In this document: in pieces, positions 30,286 through 40,034 of the stretch
Layout: every line of letters starts with the position of its first letter
How positions within the stretch are numbered: position 1 is the first letter of the stretch
From: Malaciobacter molluscorum LMG 25693
GTDB lineage: Bacteria; Campylobacterota; Campylobacteria; Campylobacterales; Arcobacteraceae
Reading direction: 5' to 3'
Assembly (NCBI RefSeq): GCF_003544935.1
Contig: NZ_CP032098.1
Location: 186,001 to 250,000 of the forward strand
DNA: 64,000 nt
Notes under the pieces: model-generated
Told to the model about the DNA's origin: nothing
Database searches by the model: none
What the model saw: only the letters and a program-made list of their open reading frames with translations
Program-made: the position numbers and the translations under genes

Positions 30286-31349
30286 TAGTTTTAGGTAGTA
30301 CAGGATCAATTGGAGTAAATACTCTAAATATTGCAAGAAAATTTAATCTTGAAGTTGAGGTTTTAGTCGCAGGTAAAAATATTAAACTTTTAAATGAACA
30401 AATAAAAGAATTTAATCCTAAAAAAGTAGTAATAGCAAGCAGTGAAGATATTTCTAATGTAAACCATAATGATGTTAAAGCTGGAGAAACTGCAATATTA
30501 GAAACAATTGAAGAATCAAACTCTAATATTGTAGTAAATGCATTAGTTGGATTTTTAGGATTAAGACCAACATTAAAAGCAATTACATGTAAGAAAAGAG
30601 TTGCTTTAGCAAATAAAGAGTCTTTGGTTGTAGCAGGTAAATTTATAGACCAATCAAATTTAGTTGCAATTGATAGTGAACACTTTGGACTTTGGTATTT
30701 AATTCAAGATAAAAAAATTGAATCTTTGACTATTACTGCTAGTGGTGGTTCTTTTAGAGATTACCCTTTAGTAAAACTAAAAGATGTATCTGTAAAAGAA
30801 GCATTAAATCATCCAAATTGGTCAATGGGAAATAAAATTACAATTGATAGTGCAACAATGACTAATAAAATGTTTGAGTTATTAGAAGCAAAATGGTTAT
30901 TTGATACAACAAATATAGATGCAATAATAGAGACAAAATCTTTAATTCACGCAATGGTTAATTTTAAAGATGGAAGTACTACTGCACATATTGCAAATGC
31001 TTCAATGCAACTTCCAATCTCTTATGCTTTATTAGGAAGAGTTGATGAAAATATTTTACAACACATTGATTTAGTAAAAATAGGTTCTTTAGAGTTTAAA
31101 CAGATTGAACAAGAAAGATATCCAATTTGGAAATTAAGAAAAGAGATATTAAAAAATCCAGATTTGGGTGTGGTTTTGAATGCTGCAAATGAAGTTGCAG
31201 TATCAAAATTTTTAAATAATGAGATAGGATTTTTAGATATATCAAAAATCTCAATTGATGCAATAAATAAATTTAATAATCCAACTATTAATAATATTGA
31301 TGATATTTTTGAACTAGACAAAGAAATTAGGAATTATTGTGGAGATTGA
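30282..31349 (+). CDS. dxr: 1-deoxy-D-xylulose 5-phosphate reductoisomerase
   Basis: Second step of the MEP isoprenoid pathway (NADPH and divalent metal). 355 residues: NADPH-binding LGSTGSIGVNTL at the extreme N-terminus, NALVGFLGLRPTL, ALANKESLVVAG, DSEHFGLWYLIQ (metal ligands Asp and Glu), ASGGSFRDYP and HPNWSMGNKITIDSATM. The start must be TTG 30282, because the dinucleotide-binding motif begins at residue 3. Coupled to cdsA by the TTGA overlap. Confidence 0.96.
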   Translation: MIVLGSTGSIGVNTLNIARKFNLEVEVLVAGKNIKLLNEQIKEFNPKKVVIASSEDISNVNHNDVKAGETAILETIEESNSNIVVNALVGFLGLRPTLKAITCKKRVALANKESLVVAGKFIDQSNLVAIDSEHFGLWYLIQDKKIESLTITASGGSFRDYPLVKLKDVSVKEALNHPNWSMGNKITIDSATMTNKMFELLEAKWLFDTTNIDAIIETKSLIHAMVNFKDGSTTAHIANASMQLPISYALLGRVDENILQHIDLVKIGSLEFKQIEQERYPIWKLRKEILKNPDLGVVLNAANEVAVSKFLNNEIGFLDISKISIDAINKFNNPTINNIDDIFELDKEIRNYCGD

Positions 31350-31614
31350 TTTACTTATTCCTTTTATTATTTTAATAATTTTGGTAATATACTTAATATA
31401 TACAAGAACAAAATTTGAAAAAGAGATATTAGACTCTTATGAAAATAAATTTGAAGAATGGAAAAAACATAATACAAGTAACAATGAGAAACAAGAATAT
31501 AAAGAACTTGTAGGTTTAGTTTTTAAAAAAGGTTATAAAGTAGAGATTGAACTTTTAGATGAAAGTGCAAAAACTCAATTAGAAAAAGGTAAATTTAGTA
31601 TAAAGGCTAAATAA
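31339..31614 (+). CDS. Small single-pass membrane protein, unknown function
   Basis: 91 residues. N-terminal hydrophobic helix (about 4-22) followed by a charged cytoplasmic-type tail with coiled-coil tendency (KFEKEILDSYENKFEEWKK). The start is a GTG inside the end of dxr (11-base overlap); no other start gives a complete helix. The stop overlaps the next start (TAATG). Tight packing in the cdsA-dxr unit supports that it is expressed. Confidence 0.7.
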   Translation: MEIDLLIPFIILIILVIYLIYTRTKFEKEILDSYENKFEEWKKHNTSNNEKQEYKELVGLVFKKGYKVEIELLDESAKTQLEKGKFSIKAK

Positions 31615-32042
31615 TGAAACTACTGTTTTTCCTATTTGTTTCTACATTTTTGTATGCAAATAGTTTTGAAAGAGTCAATGATCTTGATATTGTTGTAGAT
31701 AAAACTAATAAACTTATTTGGCAAGATGATATACGTGTTATAAAGGTACGTAAAACTCATCAAAATGCTCAAGAGTATTGTGAAAAATTAAAAATAGGTA
31801 AATTCTCAAATTGGAGATTACCAACAATTGAAGAGTTTAAATCAATTGTTGATAAAAAAAATCAAAAAAATTTTATAAATAGAAAGTTTAAATTTAATAT
31901 CCCAAATGGGTATTGGGCAAGTAAAGCACATTGGCGGACATTATGGTATTATGCAGATTATATGCATTTTATAAGTGGAACTGCATATTATGATAGTAGA
32001 CATAAAAATAAATATATTAGATGTGTAAAAGATTTAAAATAA
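31614..32042 (+). CDS. DUF1566 (Lcl-like) exported protein
   Basis: 142 residues: signal peptide (MKLLFFLFVSTFLYANS), then the DUF1566 pattern: VDKTNKLIWQDD, AQEYCEKLKIGKFSNWRLPTIEEFKSIVD, NGYWASKAHW and the closing YIRCVKDL. Such proteins share a fold with C-type-lectin-like domains and are exported, but their function is mostly unknown. It starts at the stop of the preceding gene (TAATG) and is probably in the same transcript. Confidence 0.82.
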   Translation: MKLLFFLFVSTFLYANSFERVNDLDIVVDKTNKLIWQDDIRVIKVRKTHQNAQEYCEKLKIGKFSNWRLPTIEEFKSIVDKKNQKNFINRKFKFNIPNGYWASKAHWRTLWYYADYMHFISGTAYYDSRHKNKYIRCVKDLK

Positions 32043-32050
32043 GGAAGTAG

Positions 32051-32608
32051 ATGAATAAAAGAGTTTTGATATTACATGGATTAAATGGAAGTGATTATCC
32101 TCATTGGCAAGCACATTTAGCTGCTGATTTAATTAAAGAAAACTATATTGTATCATTTCCAGCTTTTCCATCAAGAGATAATCCAAACTTTATAGAGTGG
32201 AAAAAGACTTTAAAAAAAGAGATAGAACACTTTAATCCCCAAATAGTTGTTTGTCATTCATTAGCTAATATTTTGTGGTTTCATGTATGTGATGAATTAA
32301 ATATTCAACTTGATAAATTAATGTTAGTAGCACCAGTTAGAAAAGATTGTAATGTTGAAGAGATAAAAGAATTTTTTCCATATAAAGCACCAAAAAATTT
32401 AAAATCAAAAGAAGTGATTATGGCTGCATCAACAAATGATCCTTATATGAGTATAGAAGAAGCAGTAGAATTACAACAAGAATTAAATATTGGAATGAAA
32501 ATAATGGAAAATGCAGGGCATATAAATGCAGATTCTGGTTTTGGTAAATTAGATTGTGCATTGGATTGGATAAAAAGAGAAGAAGAGTGTAAGGGAGAAA
32601 ATAATTGA
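32051..32608 (+). CDS. RBBP9/YdeN-type serine hydrolase
   Basis: 185 residues, alpha/beta hydrolase of the small RBBP9 family. [19 protein letters not shown] at the N-terminus, [18 protein letters not shown], nucleophile Ser in [10 protein letters not shown] (about 76), Asp in ASTNDPYMS, and catalytic His in [12 protein letters not shown]. The substrate is unknown. AAGGAAGTAG precedes the ATG. Its stop overlaps the TTG start of tsaD. Confidence 0.85.
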   Translation: MNKRVLILHGLNGSDYPHWQAHLAADLIKENYIVSFPAFPSRDNPNFIEWKKTLKKEIEHFNPQIVVCHSLANILWFHVCDELNIQLDKLMLVAPVRKDCNVEEIKEFFPYKAPKNLKSKEVIMAASTNDPYMSIEEAVELQQELNIGMKIMENAGHINADSGFGKLDCALDWIKREEECKGENN

Positions 32609-33597
32609 TATTAAGTATAGAATCTTCTTGTGATGATAGTTCTATTGCAATTACAGATATAAAAACAAAAAAATTAATTTATCATAAAAAAATTTCTCAA
32701 GAAATACAACATAGTTGTTATGGTGGAGTTGTACCAGAGCTTGCTGCAAGACTTCATATTGAGGCATTACCTAAAATATTAGAAGAGACAAAAGAGTATT
32801 TTTCTAAATTAAAAGCAGTTGCAGTTACAAATGCTCCTGGATTATCTGTTACATTAATGGAAGGTGTAACAATGGCAAAAGCATTAGCTTTGTCTTTAAA
32901 TTTGCCATTAATTGCAGTTAATCATCTAAAAGGGCATATTTATTCACTATTTATTGAAAAAAATGAGGTATTACCTTGTACTATCTTATTAGTTTCAGGT
33001 GGTCATACTCAAATTATTGAGGCCTCATCTTTTGCAGATATGAAAATAATTGCAACTACTTTAGATGATAGTTTTGGCGAAAGTTTTGATAAAGTATCAA
33101 AAATGATGAATTTAGGATACCCTGGAGGACCAATTGTTCAAGAGTATGCATTAAAAGGTGATGAAAATAGATTTGATTTTCCTGTTCCTTTAAGACAAAG
33201 CCCTAATATTGAATTTAGTTATTCTGGATTAAAAAATGCTGTTAGACTTGAAATAGAAAAAATTGGTGAATTAAATGAACAAAATAAAGCTGATATTTGT
33301 GCATCTTTTCAAAAAACAGCGGTAGCCCATATTATGCAAAAGATTAAAAAATATTTTAAAAAAAATATTCCTACAAATTTTGCAATTGTTGGAGGAGCTA
33401 GTGCAAATATTTATCTTAGAACTCAAATAGAAGATCTTTGTAGTAAACATAAAACAAAACTTCATTTAAGTCAATTAAAATATTGTTCTGATAATGCAGC
33501 AATGATTGGAAGAGTTGCCTTAGAACAGTATAAAATAAATGATTTTACAAAAATTGAAGATATTGATATCCAAACAAGAATAAAGGTATTTAAATAA
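32605..33597 (+). CDS. tsaD: tRNA N6-adenosine threonylcarbamoyltransferase TsaD
   Basis: Forms t6A37 in ANN-reading tRNAs with TsaB, TsaC and TsaE. 330 residues. Signals: [30 protein letters not shown], metal-binding His pair in [41 protein letters not shown], and [12 protein letters not shown] with the metal-binding Asp. The TTG start (overlap TTGA) is required to keep the first strand. It overlaps the next gene by one base (TAATG). Confidence 0.96.
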   Translation: MILSIESSCDDSSIAITDIKTKKLIYHKKISQEIQHSCYGGVVPELAARLHIEALPKILEETKEYFSKLKAVAVTNAPGLSVTLMEGVTMAKALALSLNLPLIAVNHLKGHIYSLFIEKNEVLPCTILLVSGGHTQIIEASSFADMKIIATTLDDSFGESFDKVSKMMNLGYPGGPIVQEYALKGDENRFDFPVPLRQSPNIEFSYSGLKNAVRLEIEKIGELNEQNKADICASFQKTAVAHIMQKIKKYFKKNIPTNFAIVGGASANIYLRTQIEDLCSKHKTKLHLSQLKYCSDNAAMIGRVALEQYKINDFTKIEDIDIQTRIKVFK

Positions 33598-33914
33598 TGT
33601 TTGAAATGGGTGCAAAACTTGAAGATGGTATTTTTGATACTAAAAAAGAAGATAAAAATAAAAAGAAATCAAATCATATTGAAGCAAAAAATAATCATCA
33701 GTTAGTATTCACTTTTGAGAAAAGAAGAGGTAAACCTGTAACTTTAGTAGGAAGATTTTATTTATCAGATAATGATAAAAAAGATATTTTAAAACTATTA
33801 AAGAAAAAATTAGCATGTGGTGGAAGTTTAAAAGAAGAATTGATTGAAATTCAAGGTGATGTAAAAGATAAAATAAAAGTAATTTTAGAAAAAGAAGGAT
33901 GGAAGTTTAAATAA
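33597..33914 (+). CDS. yciH: SUI1/YciH-family translation factor
   Basis: 105 residues. A charged, poorly ordered N-terminus (about 1-40) precedes the SUI1 fold: FTFEKRRGKPVTLVGRFYL, LLKKKLACGGSLKEELIEIQGD and the final ILEKEGWKFK. Related to eukaryotic eIF1 and E. coli YciH, which influences start-site fidelity. It begins with one-base overlap on tsaD. The gene ends inside a bidirectional terminator. Confidence 0.9.
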   Translation: MFEMGAKLEDGIFDTKKEDKNKKKSNHIEAKNNHQLVFTFEKRRGKPVTLVGRFYLSDNDKKDILKLLKKKLACGGSLKEELIEIQGDVKDKIKVILEKEGWKFK

Positions 33915-33934
33915 TAAGAGAAAAATCTCTTATT
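33913..33934. terminator. Bidirectional terminator overlapping two stop codons
   Basis: AATAAGAGA, loop AAAA, TCTCTTATT. The arms include the stop codons of yciH on one side and the symporter on the other. T-rich sequence follows in both directions. Confidence 0.7.
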
Positions 33935-35348
33935 ATTTTATCCAAATTGTAGTATCAATTTTATCTTTTAATTCTGGATAATTTTTAGCTTCAAAAGTTG
34001 GGTCTTCCCCTCTTTGTCTTTGTTCTAAATAGTCTTTTGTTAATTTAATAACAGTACCTGAAAGTAAAACAATAGCAATTAAGTTTATTGTTGCCATTAG
34101 TCCCATTGCTGCATCTGCTGCATTAAATACTGTTTGAACTTTTTCATAAGAACCCCAAATTACCATTGAAATTGCTGCAATTCTTAATAAAAAAATCCAT
34201 GTTTTTTTACCTGCTCCTAAATAAGTAAGAGCGTTTTCAGCATATGTATAATTACCAATAATTGAAGTAAATGCAAAAAATAAAATAGCAATTGCTACAA
34301 AATATTTACCAGCTTCACCAATATGAACAGTAAGTGCAGCTTGAGTAAGTTCAATTCCTTTTATTCCTGATCCTGGTTCTAAAACACCTGCAAGTAATAT
34401 CATTACCGCTGTTGCAGTACAGATTAATAATGTATCAATAAAAACACCTAATGCTTGAACAAAACCTTGAGAAGAAGGATGATGTGGTGTTGGTGTTGCA
34501 ACTGCTGCAATATTTGGGGCAGAACCCATACCTGCTTCATTTGAGAATAGTCCTCTTTTTACACCATTTAATAATGCTGCAACAACGCCACCAGTTACAC
34601 CACCAACTGCTTCTTGAAGACCAAATGCACTTTTAACTATTAGGGCAATAATACCAGGAACTGCATCATAATTTACAATCATTGTGAATACTGCAAGAAG
34701 TAAATAAACTATAGCCATAAATGGAACAACAATTTCAGCAATTTTAGCAATACCTTTTATTCCTCCAAAAATTACAAGAGCTGCAACAAGTGCAATTGTA
34801 TAACCAACATACATTTTATCAATATCAAAAGCTGTACTAACTGCTTCTGCGATTGAATTTGCTTGTACAGCATTAAAAATAAGACCAAATGCAATAATTA
34901 AACTAATAGAAAAAATTGCTGCAAGAATAGGAGATTTTAAACCTTTTGCAATATAAAAAGCAGGTCCACCTCTATATTGATCATTTACATCTTTTACCTT
35001 ATATAATTGAGCAAGAGTACTTTCTGCATATGCTGTAGCCATACCAACTAAAGCAACTATCCACATCCAAAAAATTGCTCCAGCTCCACCAACATATAAT
35101 GCAATAGCTACACCAGCAAGATTTCCTGTTCCAACTCTTGATGCAAGCGAAATAGTTAAAGCTTGTAATGGTGAGATTCCAGATTCATCAGTTTCATCTT
35201 TATCAAATACTGATTTGAACATCTCTTTAAAATGAATAAATTGTATAAATTTAAGTCTAATAGTGAAAAATAAACCTACGGCTAATAGACCATAGATTAG
35301 AATATAATCCCAAAAGATAGTATTTAAAAAGTTTATTACTTCATTCAT
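33933..35348 (-). CDS. AgcS-family sodium:alanine/glycine symporter
   Basis: 471 residues from the ATG at 35348, chosen because AAGGA lies 7 bases before it; an ATG nine codons upstream has none. About ten hydrophobic helices. Family signature: SLASRVGTGNLAGVAIALYVGG, GGPAFYIAKG, KRGLFSNEAGMGSAPNIAA and FAFTSIIGNYTYAENAL. It imports alanine or glycine with Na+; the exact substrate is not predictable. Single-gene unit, divergent from nnrDE across a region containing a long palindrome. Confidence 0.93.
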   Translation of the reverse strand: MNEVINFLNTIFWDYILIYGLLAVGLFFTIRLKFIQFIHFKEMFKSVFDKDETDESGISPLQALTISLASRVGTGNLAGVAIALYVGGAGAIFWMWIVALVGMATAYAESTLAQLYKVKDVNDQYRGGPAFYIAKGLKSPILAAIFSISLIIAFGLIFNAVQANSIAEAVSTAFDIDKMYVGYTIALVAALVIFGGIKGIAKIAEIVVPFMAIVYLLLAVFTMIVNYDAVPGIIALIVKSAFGLQEAVGGVTGGVVAALLNGVKRGLFSNEAGMGSAPNIAAVATPTPHHPSSQGFVQALGVFIDTLLICTATAVMILLAGVLEPGSGIKGIELTQAALTVHIGEAGKYFVAIAILFFAFTSIIGNYTYAENALTYLGAGKKTWIFLLRIAAISMVIWGSYEKVQTVFNAADAAMGLMATINLIAIVLLSGTVIKLTKDYLEQRQRGEDPTFEAKNYPELKDKIDTTIWIK

Positions 35349-35410
35349 AAATGATTCCTTTTTATTAAATGTCATACATAATACAAAAATATAACTTATA
35401 TGTAATTAAT

Positions 35411-35465
35411 ATGAAACATTAATGTAAAAAAATGACACTTAAAATGTCTTTTTGTTACATTTCAT
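35411..35465. promoter_or_regulatory. Nested inverted repeat in the divergent agcS / nnrDE promoter region
   Basis: ATGAAA (35411-35416) with TTTCAT (35460-35465), ATGTAA (35422-35427) with TTACAT (35455-35460), and GACA (35434-35437) with TGTC (35445-35448), plus A/T runs that pair in between. The axis is near 35441. It may be an operator or a cruciform-forming site; no T-run supports a terminator. Confidence 0.45.
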
Positions 35466-35535
35466 ATTTATATATATAATAAAGAATTTTACTAAATTTA
35501 AATATAATTAATTATCTCAACATAAAAGAGTGAAT

Positions 35536-36936
35536 ATGAAAAAAGTATTTAATGAAGTATCTTCTTTAGATAAAAAGTGTTACGAAAAATATTTGTTAAG
35601 TGAAGAAATCTTAATGGAGCATGCTGCTTTATCTTTAAAAAATGAGATAGAAAAAAAAGTTAAAAATCATAATAGTAATATATTAATTGTTTGTGGAGTT
35701 GGAAACAATGGTGCAGATGGTATTACTCTTTCAAGATTACTACAAAATAGATATAAAAATATAATCTTATATTTACCTTTTGGTGTAAAATCAAACATGG
35801 CAAAAATTCAATTAAGTAGAGTTAATACTTTAAAAATTAAACAAATTGATACAATTGAAGATATAAAAGATATTGATTTAGTTGTTGATTGTCTATTTGG
35901 AAGTGGATTAAATAAACCATTAAATAACGAAGCAAAAAAAATAATAGAAAATTTAAATAGTATTAATGCCAAAAAAATTTCATGTGATATTCCTAGTGGA
36001 ATAAATAGTGAAGGGTATATTTATGATATAGCATTTAAAGCGGATACTACTATTACTATGGGAGCTTTAAAAATCTCACTTTTTTCAGATATTGCAAAAG
36101 AGTATATTGGAAAACTAAAAGTTGGAAATTTAGGAATAAGTGATGAATTATATGAAGAAAAAACAAATATTTATTTTTTAGAAAAGTCTGATTTACAATT
36201 GCCTTTAAGAAAAGAGATTAATTCTCACAAGGGTACTTTTGGACATGCTTGTGTCGTAATTGGTTCTAAAAAAGGAGCTGGAATACTTGCAAGTGATGCT
36301 GCATTTAATTTTGGTGCGGGGTTAGTAACTGCAATGGTTCATGAAGAGATACAAATGCCTTATTATATTATGCAGTCTCATAATATACCTGAAAATACAA
36401 CAGCTATTGCTATGGGGATGGGTTTAGGACTTTATGATAAAATAGAAATAAGAAAAATATTAGATTTAAAAATAAAAAAAGTAATTGATGCAGATCTATT
36501 TTATGATGAAATAATTTTAGATTATTTAGATGAAAATTTGGTTTTAACCCCTCATCCAAAAGAGTTTTGTGCTTTACTCAAATTGATAGGTATTGCAAAC
36601 ATTGATGTTAATGATTTACAAAAAAATAGAATAAAATATGTAAAAGAGTTTTCAAATAAATATCCAAAAACTACTCTTCTTTTAAAAGGTGCAAATGTAC
36701 TTATAAGTCAAAATCAAAAAATATATATTAATACTTTTGGTACAACATCTTTAAGTAAAGGTGGAAGTGGAGATATTTTAAGTGGATTAATTGTATCTTT
36801 ATTGGCACAAGGATATAGTTGTAAAGATAGTGCAATTAATGCTTCTTTGGCACATACCCTTGTAGCAAAAAAATATAGATATAACAATTATTCATTGACA
36901 CCAAATGATTTAATAAAAGGAATAAAAAATATATGA
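35536..36936 (+). CDS. nnr: Bifunctional NAD(P)H-hydrate epimerase / dehydratase
   Basis: Repairs hydrated NADH and NADPH. 466 residues in two domains. Epimerase (about 1-205): ILMEHAALSL, CGVGNNGADGITLSRLL, DCLFGSGLNKP and DIPSGINSEG. Dehydratase (about 215-466): HKGTFGHACVVIGSKKGAG, ATAIAMGMGLG, LTPHPKEFCALL, LLLKGANVLI and SLSKGGSGDILSGLI with the nucleotide-binding GSGD. I use the ATG at 35536 after AAAAGAGTGA rather than a GTG two codons earlier. The stop overlaps cutA (ATGA). Confidence 0.94.
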   Translation: MKKVFNEVSSLDKKCYEKYLLSEEILMEHAALSLKNEIEKKVKNHNSNILIVCGVGNNGADGITLSRLLQNRYKNIILYLPFGVKSNMAKIQLSRVNTLKIKQIDTIEDIKDIDLVVDCLFGSGLNKPLNNEAKKIIENLNSINAKKISCDIPSGINSEGYIYDIAFKADTTITMGALKISLFSDIAKEYIGKLKVGNLGISDELYEEKTNIYFLEKSDLQLPLRKEINSHKGTFGHACVVIGSKKGAGILASDAAFNFGAGLVTAMVHEEIQMPYYIMQSHNIPENTTAIAMGMGLGLYDKIEIRKILDLKIKKVIDADLFYDEIILDYLDENLVLTPHPKEFCALLKLIGIANIDVNDLQKNRIKYVKEFSNKYPKTTLLLKGANVLISQNQKIYINTFGTTSLSKGGSGDILSGLIVSLLAQGYSCKDSAINASLAHTLVAKKYRYNNYSLTPNDLIKGIKNI

Positions 36937-37241
36937 AAGCTATTATAGTTCAAACGACTACAAATAACATAAAAGAAGCAAAAAAGATTGCTAAAATTTT
37001 ACTTGAAAAGAATTTAGCTGCATGCATACATATTTCGGCAGTTGATTCTCTATATACTTGGAATAGTGAATTTTGTGAAGAAGTAGAATACCTTTTAAAT
37101 ATAAAAACTAAAAAAGAAAATTTTAAAAAAATTAAAAGCAAAATCAAAGAATTACATAGCTATGATGTGCCCGAAATTGTAAGCTTCAAGATTGATGATT
37201 TAAGTAAAGATTATGAAAAATTTATTGAAGAGAATTGCTAA
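36933..37241 (+). CDS. cutA: CutA1-type divalent-ion tolerance protein
   Basis: 102 residues. The trimeric CutA1 fold is shown by VQTTTNNIKEAKKIAKILLEKNLAACIHISA, SLYTWNSEFCEEVEYLLNIKTK and HSYDVPEIVSFKI. The Cys in AACIH is the conserved ligand position. The cellular role remains unclear in most bacteria. Translationally coupled to nnr; thiG follows after 34 bases. Confidence 0.93.
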   Translation: MKAIIVQTTTNNIKEAKKIAKILLEKNLAACIHISAVDSLYTWNSEFCEEVEYLLNIKTKKENFKKIKSKIKELHSYDVPEIVSFKIDDLSKDYEKFIEENC

Positions 37242-37275
37242 ATAAACTTAATAATAAAGTTAAAGGATAATTAAA

Positions 37276-38055
37276 ATGAATAATATTTTAAAAATAGGGA
37301 ATTATGAATTTAATAGTAGATTAATTGTAGGTTCTGGAAAATATGATAGTTTTCAAACTACTAAAGATGCTACTTTAGCAAGTGGAAGTGAGTTAATTAC
37401 AGTTGCTATTAGAAGAGTAAATATTACAAACCCTAATGAAGAAAATTTATTAGATTATTTTAAAGAGACAAATGTAAAATTATTACCAAATAGTGCAGGA
37501 TGTTTTACTGCAGATGAAGCAATTACTACATTTAGACTTATGAGAGAAGCAACTGGTATTGATTTAATTAAATTAGAAGTAATTGGAGATGCTCAAAAAA
37601 CATTATATCCCGATGTAATTGAAACAATCAAAGCTTGTGAAATCCTAAAAAAAGAGGGGTTTACTATTATGGCATATACAAATGATGATCCAATAATTGC
37701 AAAAAGATTAGAAAATGCAGGTGCAGATGCAATAATGCCTTTAGCTGCTCCAATTGGTTCTGGGCTTGGTATTCAAAATAGATATAATGTTGCTTTTATA
37801 AAAGATGCTGTAAACGTTCCTGTGATAGTTGATGCAGGTGTTGGATGTGCAAGTGATGCAGCAATTGCTATGGAATTAGGTGCAGATGCAGTTCTTACTA
37901 ATACAGCAATTGCACAAGCAAAAGATCCAATTAAAATGGCAGAAGCAATGAAATATGCTGTTATAGCAGGAAGAATGGGTTATGAAGCAGGAAGAATTCC
38001 TAAAAAACCATATGCAACAGCTAGTTCACCTGTTGATGGATTAATTCAATTTTAG
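37276..38055 (+). CDS. thiG: Thiazole synthase ThiG
   Basis: Makes the thiazole ring of thiamine from deoxyxylulose phosphate, ThiS-thiocarboxylate and dehydroglycine. 259 residues: [51 protein letters not shown] (Schiff-base Lys), [15 protein letters not shown] and [22 protein letters not shown]. It stands apart from thiS, thiF and thiH, which are not in the window. No TPP riboswitch is visible in the 34-base leader, so it may depend on the nnr-cutA transcript. Confidence 0.96.
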   Translation: MNNILKIGNYEFNSRLIVGSGKYDSFQTTKDATLASGSELITVAIRRVNITNPNEENLLDYFKETNVKLLPNSAGCFTADEAITTFRLMREATGIDLIKLEVIGDAQKTLYPDVIETIKACEILKKEGFTIMAYTNDDPIIAKRLENAGADAIMPLAAPIGSGLGIQNRYNVAFIKDAVNVPVIVDAGVGCASDAAIAMELGADAVLTNTAIAQAKDPIKMAEAMKYAVIAGRMGYEAGRIPKKPYATASSPVDGLIQF

Positions 38056-38059
38056 TTCC

Positions 38060-38085
38060 ATGGACTTCTTACAAAAGAAGTCCAT
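38060..38085. terminator. Hairpin between thiG and azlD
   Basis: ATGGACTTCTT, loop ACAA, AAGAAGTCCAT: a perfect 11-bp stem. It overlaps the azlD stop codon. The T-runs on both sides are poor. Confidence 0.55.
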
Positions 38086-38374
38086 TCCTATGTAAAGCAA
38101 CAATTACTACTGCAATACTCATAGATAAAAAAGTATTTTTTGTTTTATGCATTATTAATATACTTACACCTGCTGCAATAATACCAATGATCCCAGTTTT
38201 AATAATAGAAGGGACAACCAAAGAAATAAGTAAAGTTGCAGGAATAGCTTCTAGTAATAAATCAATATGTTTTATTCTTTTTAACTTATTTGCTAAAAAT
38301 AATCCAGAAAACCTTAAAGTATAAGTTCCTATAGCCACAAAAATTATTATTAATAAAATATCTATATTATTCAT
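38069..38374 (-). CDS. azlD: AzlD-like branched-chain amino acid export subunit
   Basis: 101 residues with three to four hydrophobic helices and the AzlD pattern TYTLRFSGLFLANKL near the N-terminus, followed by LEAIPATLLISLVVPSII. Small partner of AzlC. It overlaps azlC by 8 bases. Substrates of the pair are usually leucine, isoleucine, valine or analogues. Confidence 0.87.
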   Translation of the reverse strand: MNNIDILLIIIFVAIGTYTLRFSGLFLANKLKRIKHIDLLLEAIPATLLISLVVPSIIKTGIIGIIAAGVSILIMHKTKNTFLSMSIAVVIVALHRNGLLL

Positions 38375-39053
38375 ATTTTTCTCTTTTATTTATAAAAATA
38401 TAAATATAACAGCCAATTAAAGATGAAAATATGATATAAGACATATTTGATATTGTTTTTTCTAAAATTACTGCAATTATTGCTGTTGTACAATATACAA
38501 TTAAATCACTTCTTTTTTTATACATACTTGCTACAATAGAAATAAATAAAGCTAAAAAAGCAAAATCTAATCCATATAATTTAGGATTAGATATTAATGC
38601 TCCAAAATAATAACCAATACTTGTTCCTATAAACCAACTAACAAATATACAAAATCCTCCACCAAGTAAAAAATAAATATTAATATTTTCATTTTCTTTT
38701 TTTTTATTTAATGTAACTGCCCATGATTCATCAGTAACAAAATGAACAATAAAAAGTTTTTTATTTATAGACGAACGTACAAAAAGATCATTCAATGATG
38801 CAGTAATTAAGAAATATCGAAGATTAATAAGTAGTGCACTACCTACTACAATTGATATATTTATTGGATTATTTATCATATCAACAATTACAAATTGAGA
38901 AGATCCCGCAAATATAAATATATTCATTAATGCTAATTGTATAAAAGTTATACTTTTAGATGTACATATTACACCTAGAACAACACCGTATATTAAAACA
39001 CTAATACTTATTGGTAAATTTGATATAAAGCCATTTTTTAAATTATTTTTCAT
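38367..39053 (-). CDS. azlC: AzlC-like branched-chain amino acid export permease
   Basis: 228 residues, about six helices. Family marks: ISVLIYGVVLGVICTSKSI, MNIFIFAGSSQFVIVDMI, LINLRYFLITASL and FVTDESWAVTLNKK. The AzlC-AzlD pair forms an exporter of the LIV-E class. It lies 46 bases after the AraC-type regulator gene on the same strand, so the regulator may be first in the transcript. Confidence 0.9.
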   Translation of the reverse strand: MKNNLKNGFISNLPISISVLIYGVVLGVICTSKSITFIQLALMNIFIFAGSSQFVIVDMINNPINISIVVGSALLINLRYFLITASLNDLFVRSSINKKLFIVHFVTDESWAVTLNKKKENENINIYFLLGGGFCIFVSWFIGTSIGYYFGALISNPKLYGLDFAFLALFISIVASMYKKRSDLIVYCTTAIIAVILEKTISNMSYIIFSSLIGCYIYIFINKREKYE

Positions 39054-39099
39054 AAAGAAAGATTATCAAAAAATAAAAATTAAATATAGGACTAAATTG

Positions 39100-39927
39100 C
39101 TAAGTAAAAAATTTTTTATATTCTCCTGGTGTTAATCCTGTAATTGTTTTAAATCTTTTATTTAAATGACTTTGATCATTAAATCCACACATATATGCAG
39201 TTTCTGTAAGAGAAAAGCCATTTTGTAAAAAAGATTTCGCTTTTTCAACTCTAACTAACATTAAATAAGTATGTGGAGAAACAAATGTATGTTTTTTAAA
39301 TAATCTAACAAAATGATATTTTGAAATATTAAACTCTTTAACAATATCATCAAGTGTTATTTGCATAAAAAAATTATCATTAAAATAATCTTTTATTTTT
39401 TTTATTAATATTTTATGAGCAGGAAGTTCAATAATTTCATTTGCTTTAGAATTTATTTTGAGAATATGATTTATAATATCAATTAATTCACATTCCCATG
39501 ATAATTTATTTATTAAAGATATATTATCTTCGTTAGTTAGAAATGATAATTTGTTATATAAAAAATCATTATTAAAGTGGCTATTTGAAAAACTTAATTG
39601 TTTTTTTGAAAAGTTTTCTTTTAAAATATCTATTATTGTTTGAGGTTTTATATAAATAGATCGGTGTTTATACTCTTTTTGATCAATTATGCCACAAGAG
39701 TGTATTTCATCTGGATTAATTGTAATAATAGATGATTTATCAAATTTATAATTAAATCCTCTAAGAAAAGCACTCATATTACCTTTTTGGATCACACTAA
39801 TAGTATAATCCTCATGTACATGTTTGCCATGATTAAAATTATTATAATGTCCTTCATATACTACAATATCTTTTTGTATATTTGGTTTACTAAATTTTAT
39901 ATTATGAATTATGTTACTATTTTTCAT
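39100..39927 (-). CDS. AraC-family transcriptional regulator
   Basis: 275 residues. N-terminal cupin-type ligand domain (VYEGHYNNFNHGKHVHEDYTI: the His-rich sensing motif; IITINPDEIHSCG) and a C-terminal double helix-turn-helix (ITLDDIVKEFNISKYHFVRLFKKH; LTETAYMCGFNDQSHLNKRFK; ITGLTPGEYKKFF). Related regulators sit beside AzlCD or LysE-like exporters and sense amino acids; that role here is inferred from position. It faces away from the tRNA cluster. Confidence 0.9.
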   Translation of the reverse strand: MKNSNIIHNIKFSKPNIQKDIVVYEGHYNNFNHGKHVHEDYTISVIQKGNMSAFLRGFNYKFDKSSIITINPDEIHSCGIIDQKEYKHRSIYIKPQTIIDILKENFSKKQLSFSNSHFNNDFLYNKLSFLTNEDNISLINKLSWECELIDIINHILKINSKANEIIELPAHKILIKKIKDYFNDNFFMQITLDDIVKEFNISKYHFVRLFKKHTFVSPHTYLMLVRVEKAKSFLQNGFSLTETAYMCGFNDQSHLNKRFKTITGLTPGEYKKFFT

Positions 39928-40034
39928 AGTAACTATTATATCAAAATTAAAAAAAGTTTTATTGTACCAAATTGCTCGAAATTTTAATAATAAAAAGAAA
40001 TTTAAAAAAAAAATGAGATTTCAAGTAAAACCTC

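Noticed and set aside
37242-37275. TPP riboswitch before thiG
   Set aside because: Only 34 bases, no THI-box sequence.
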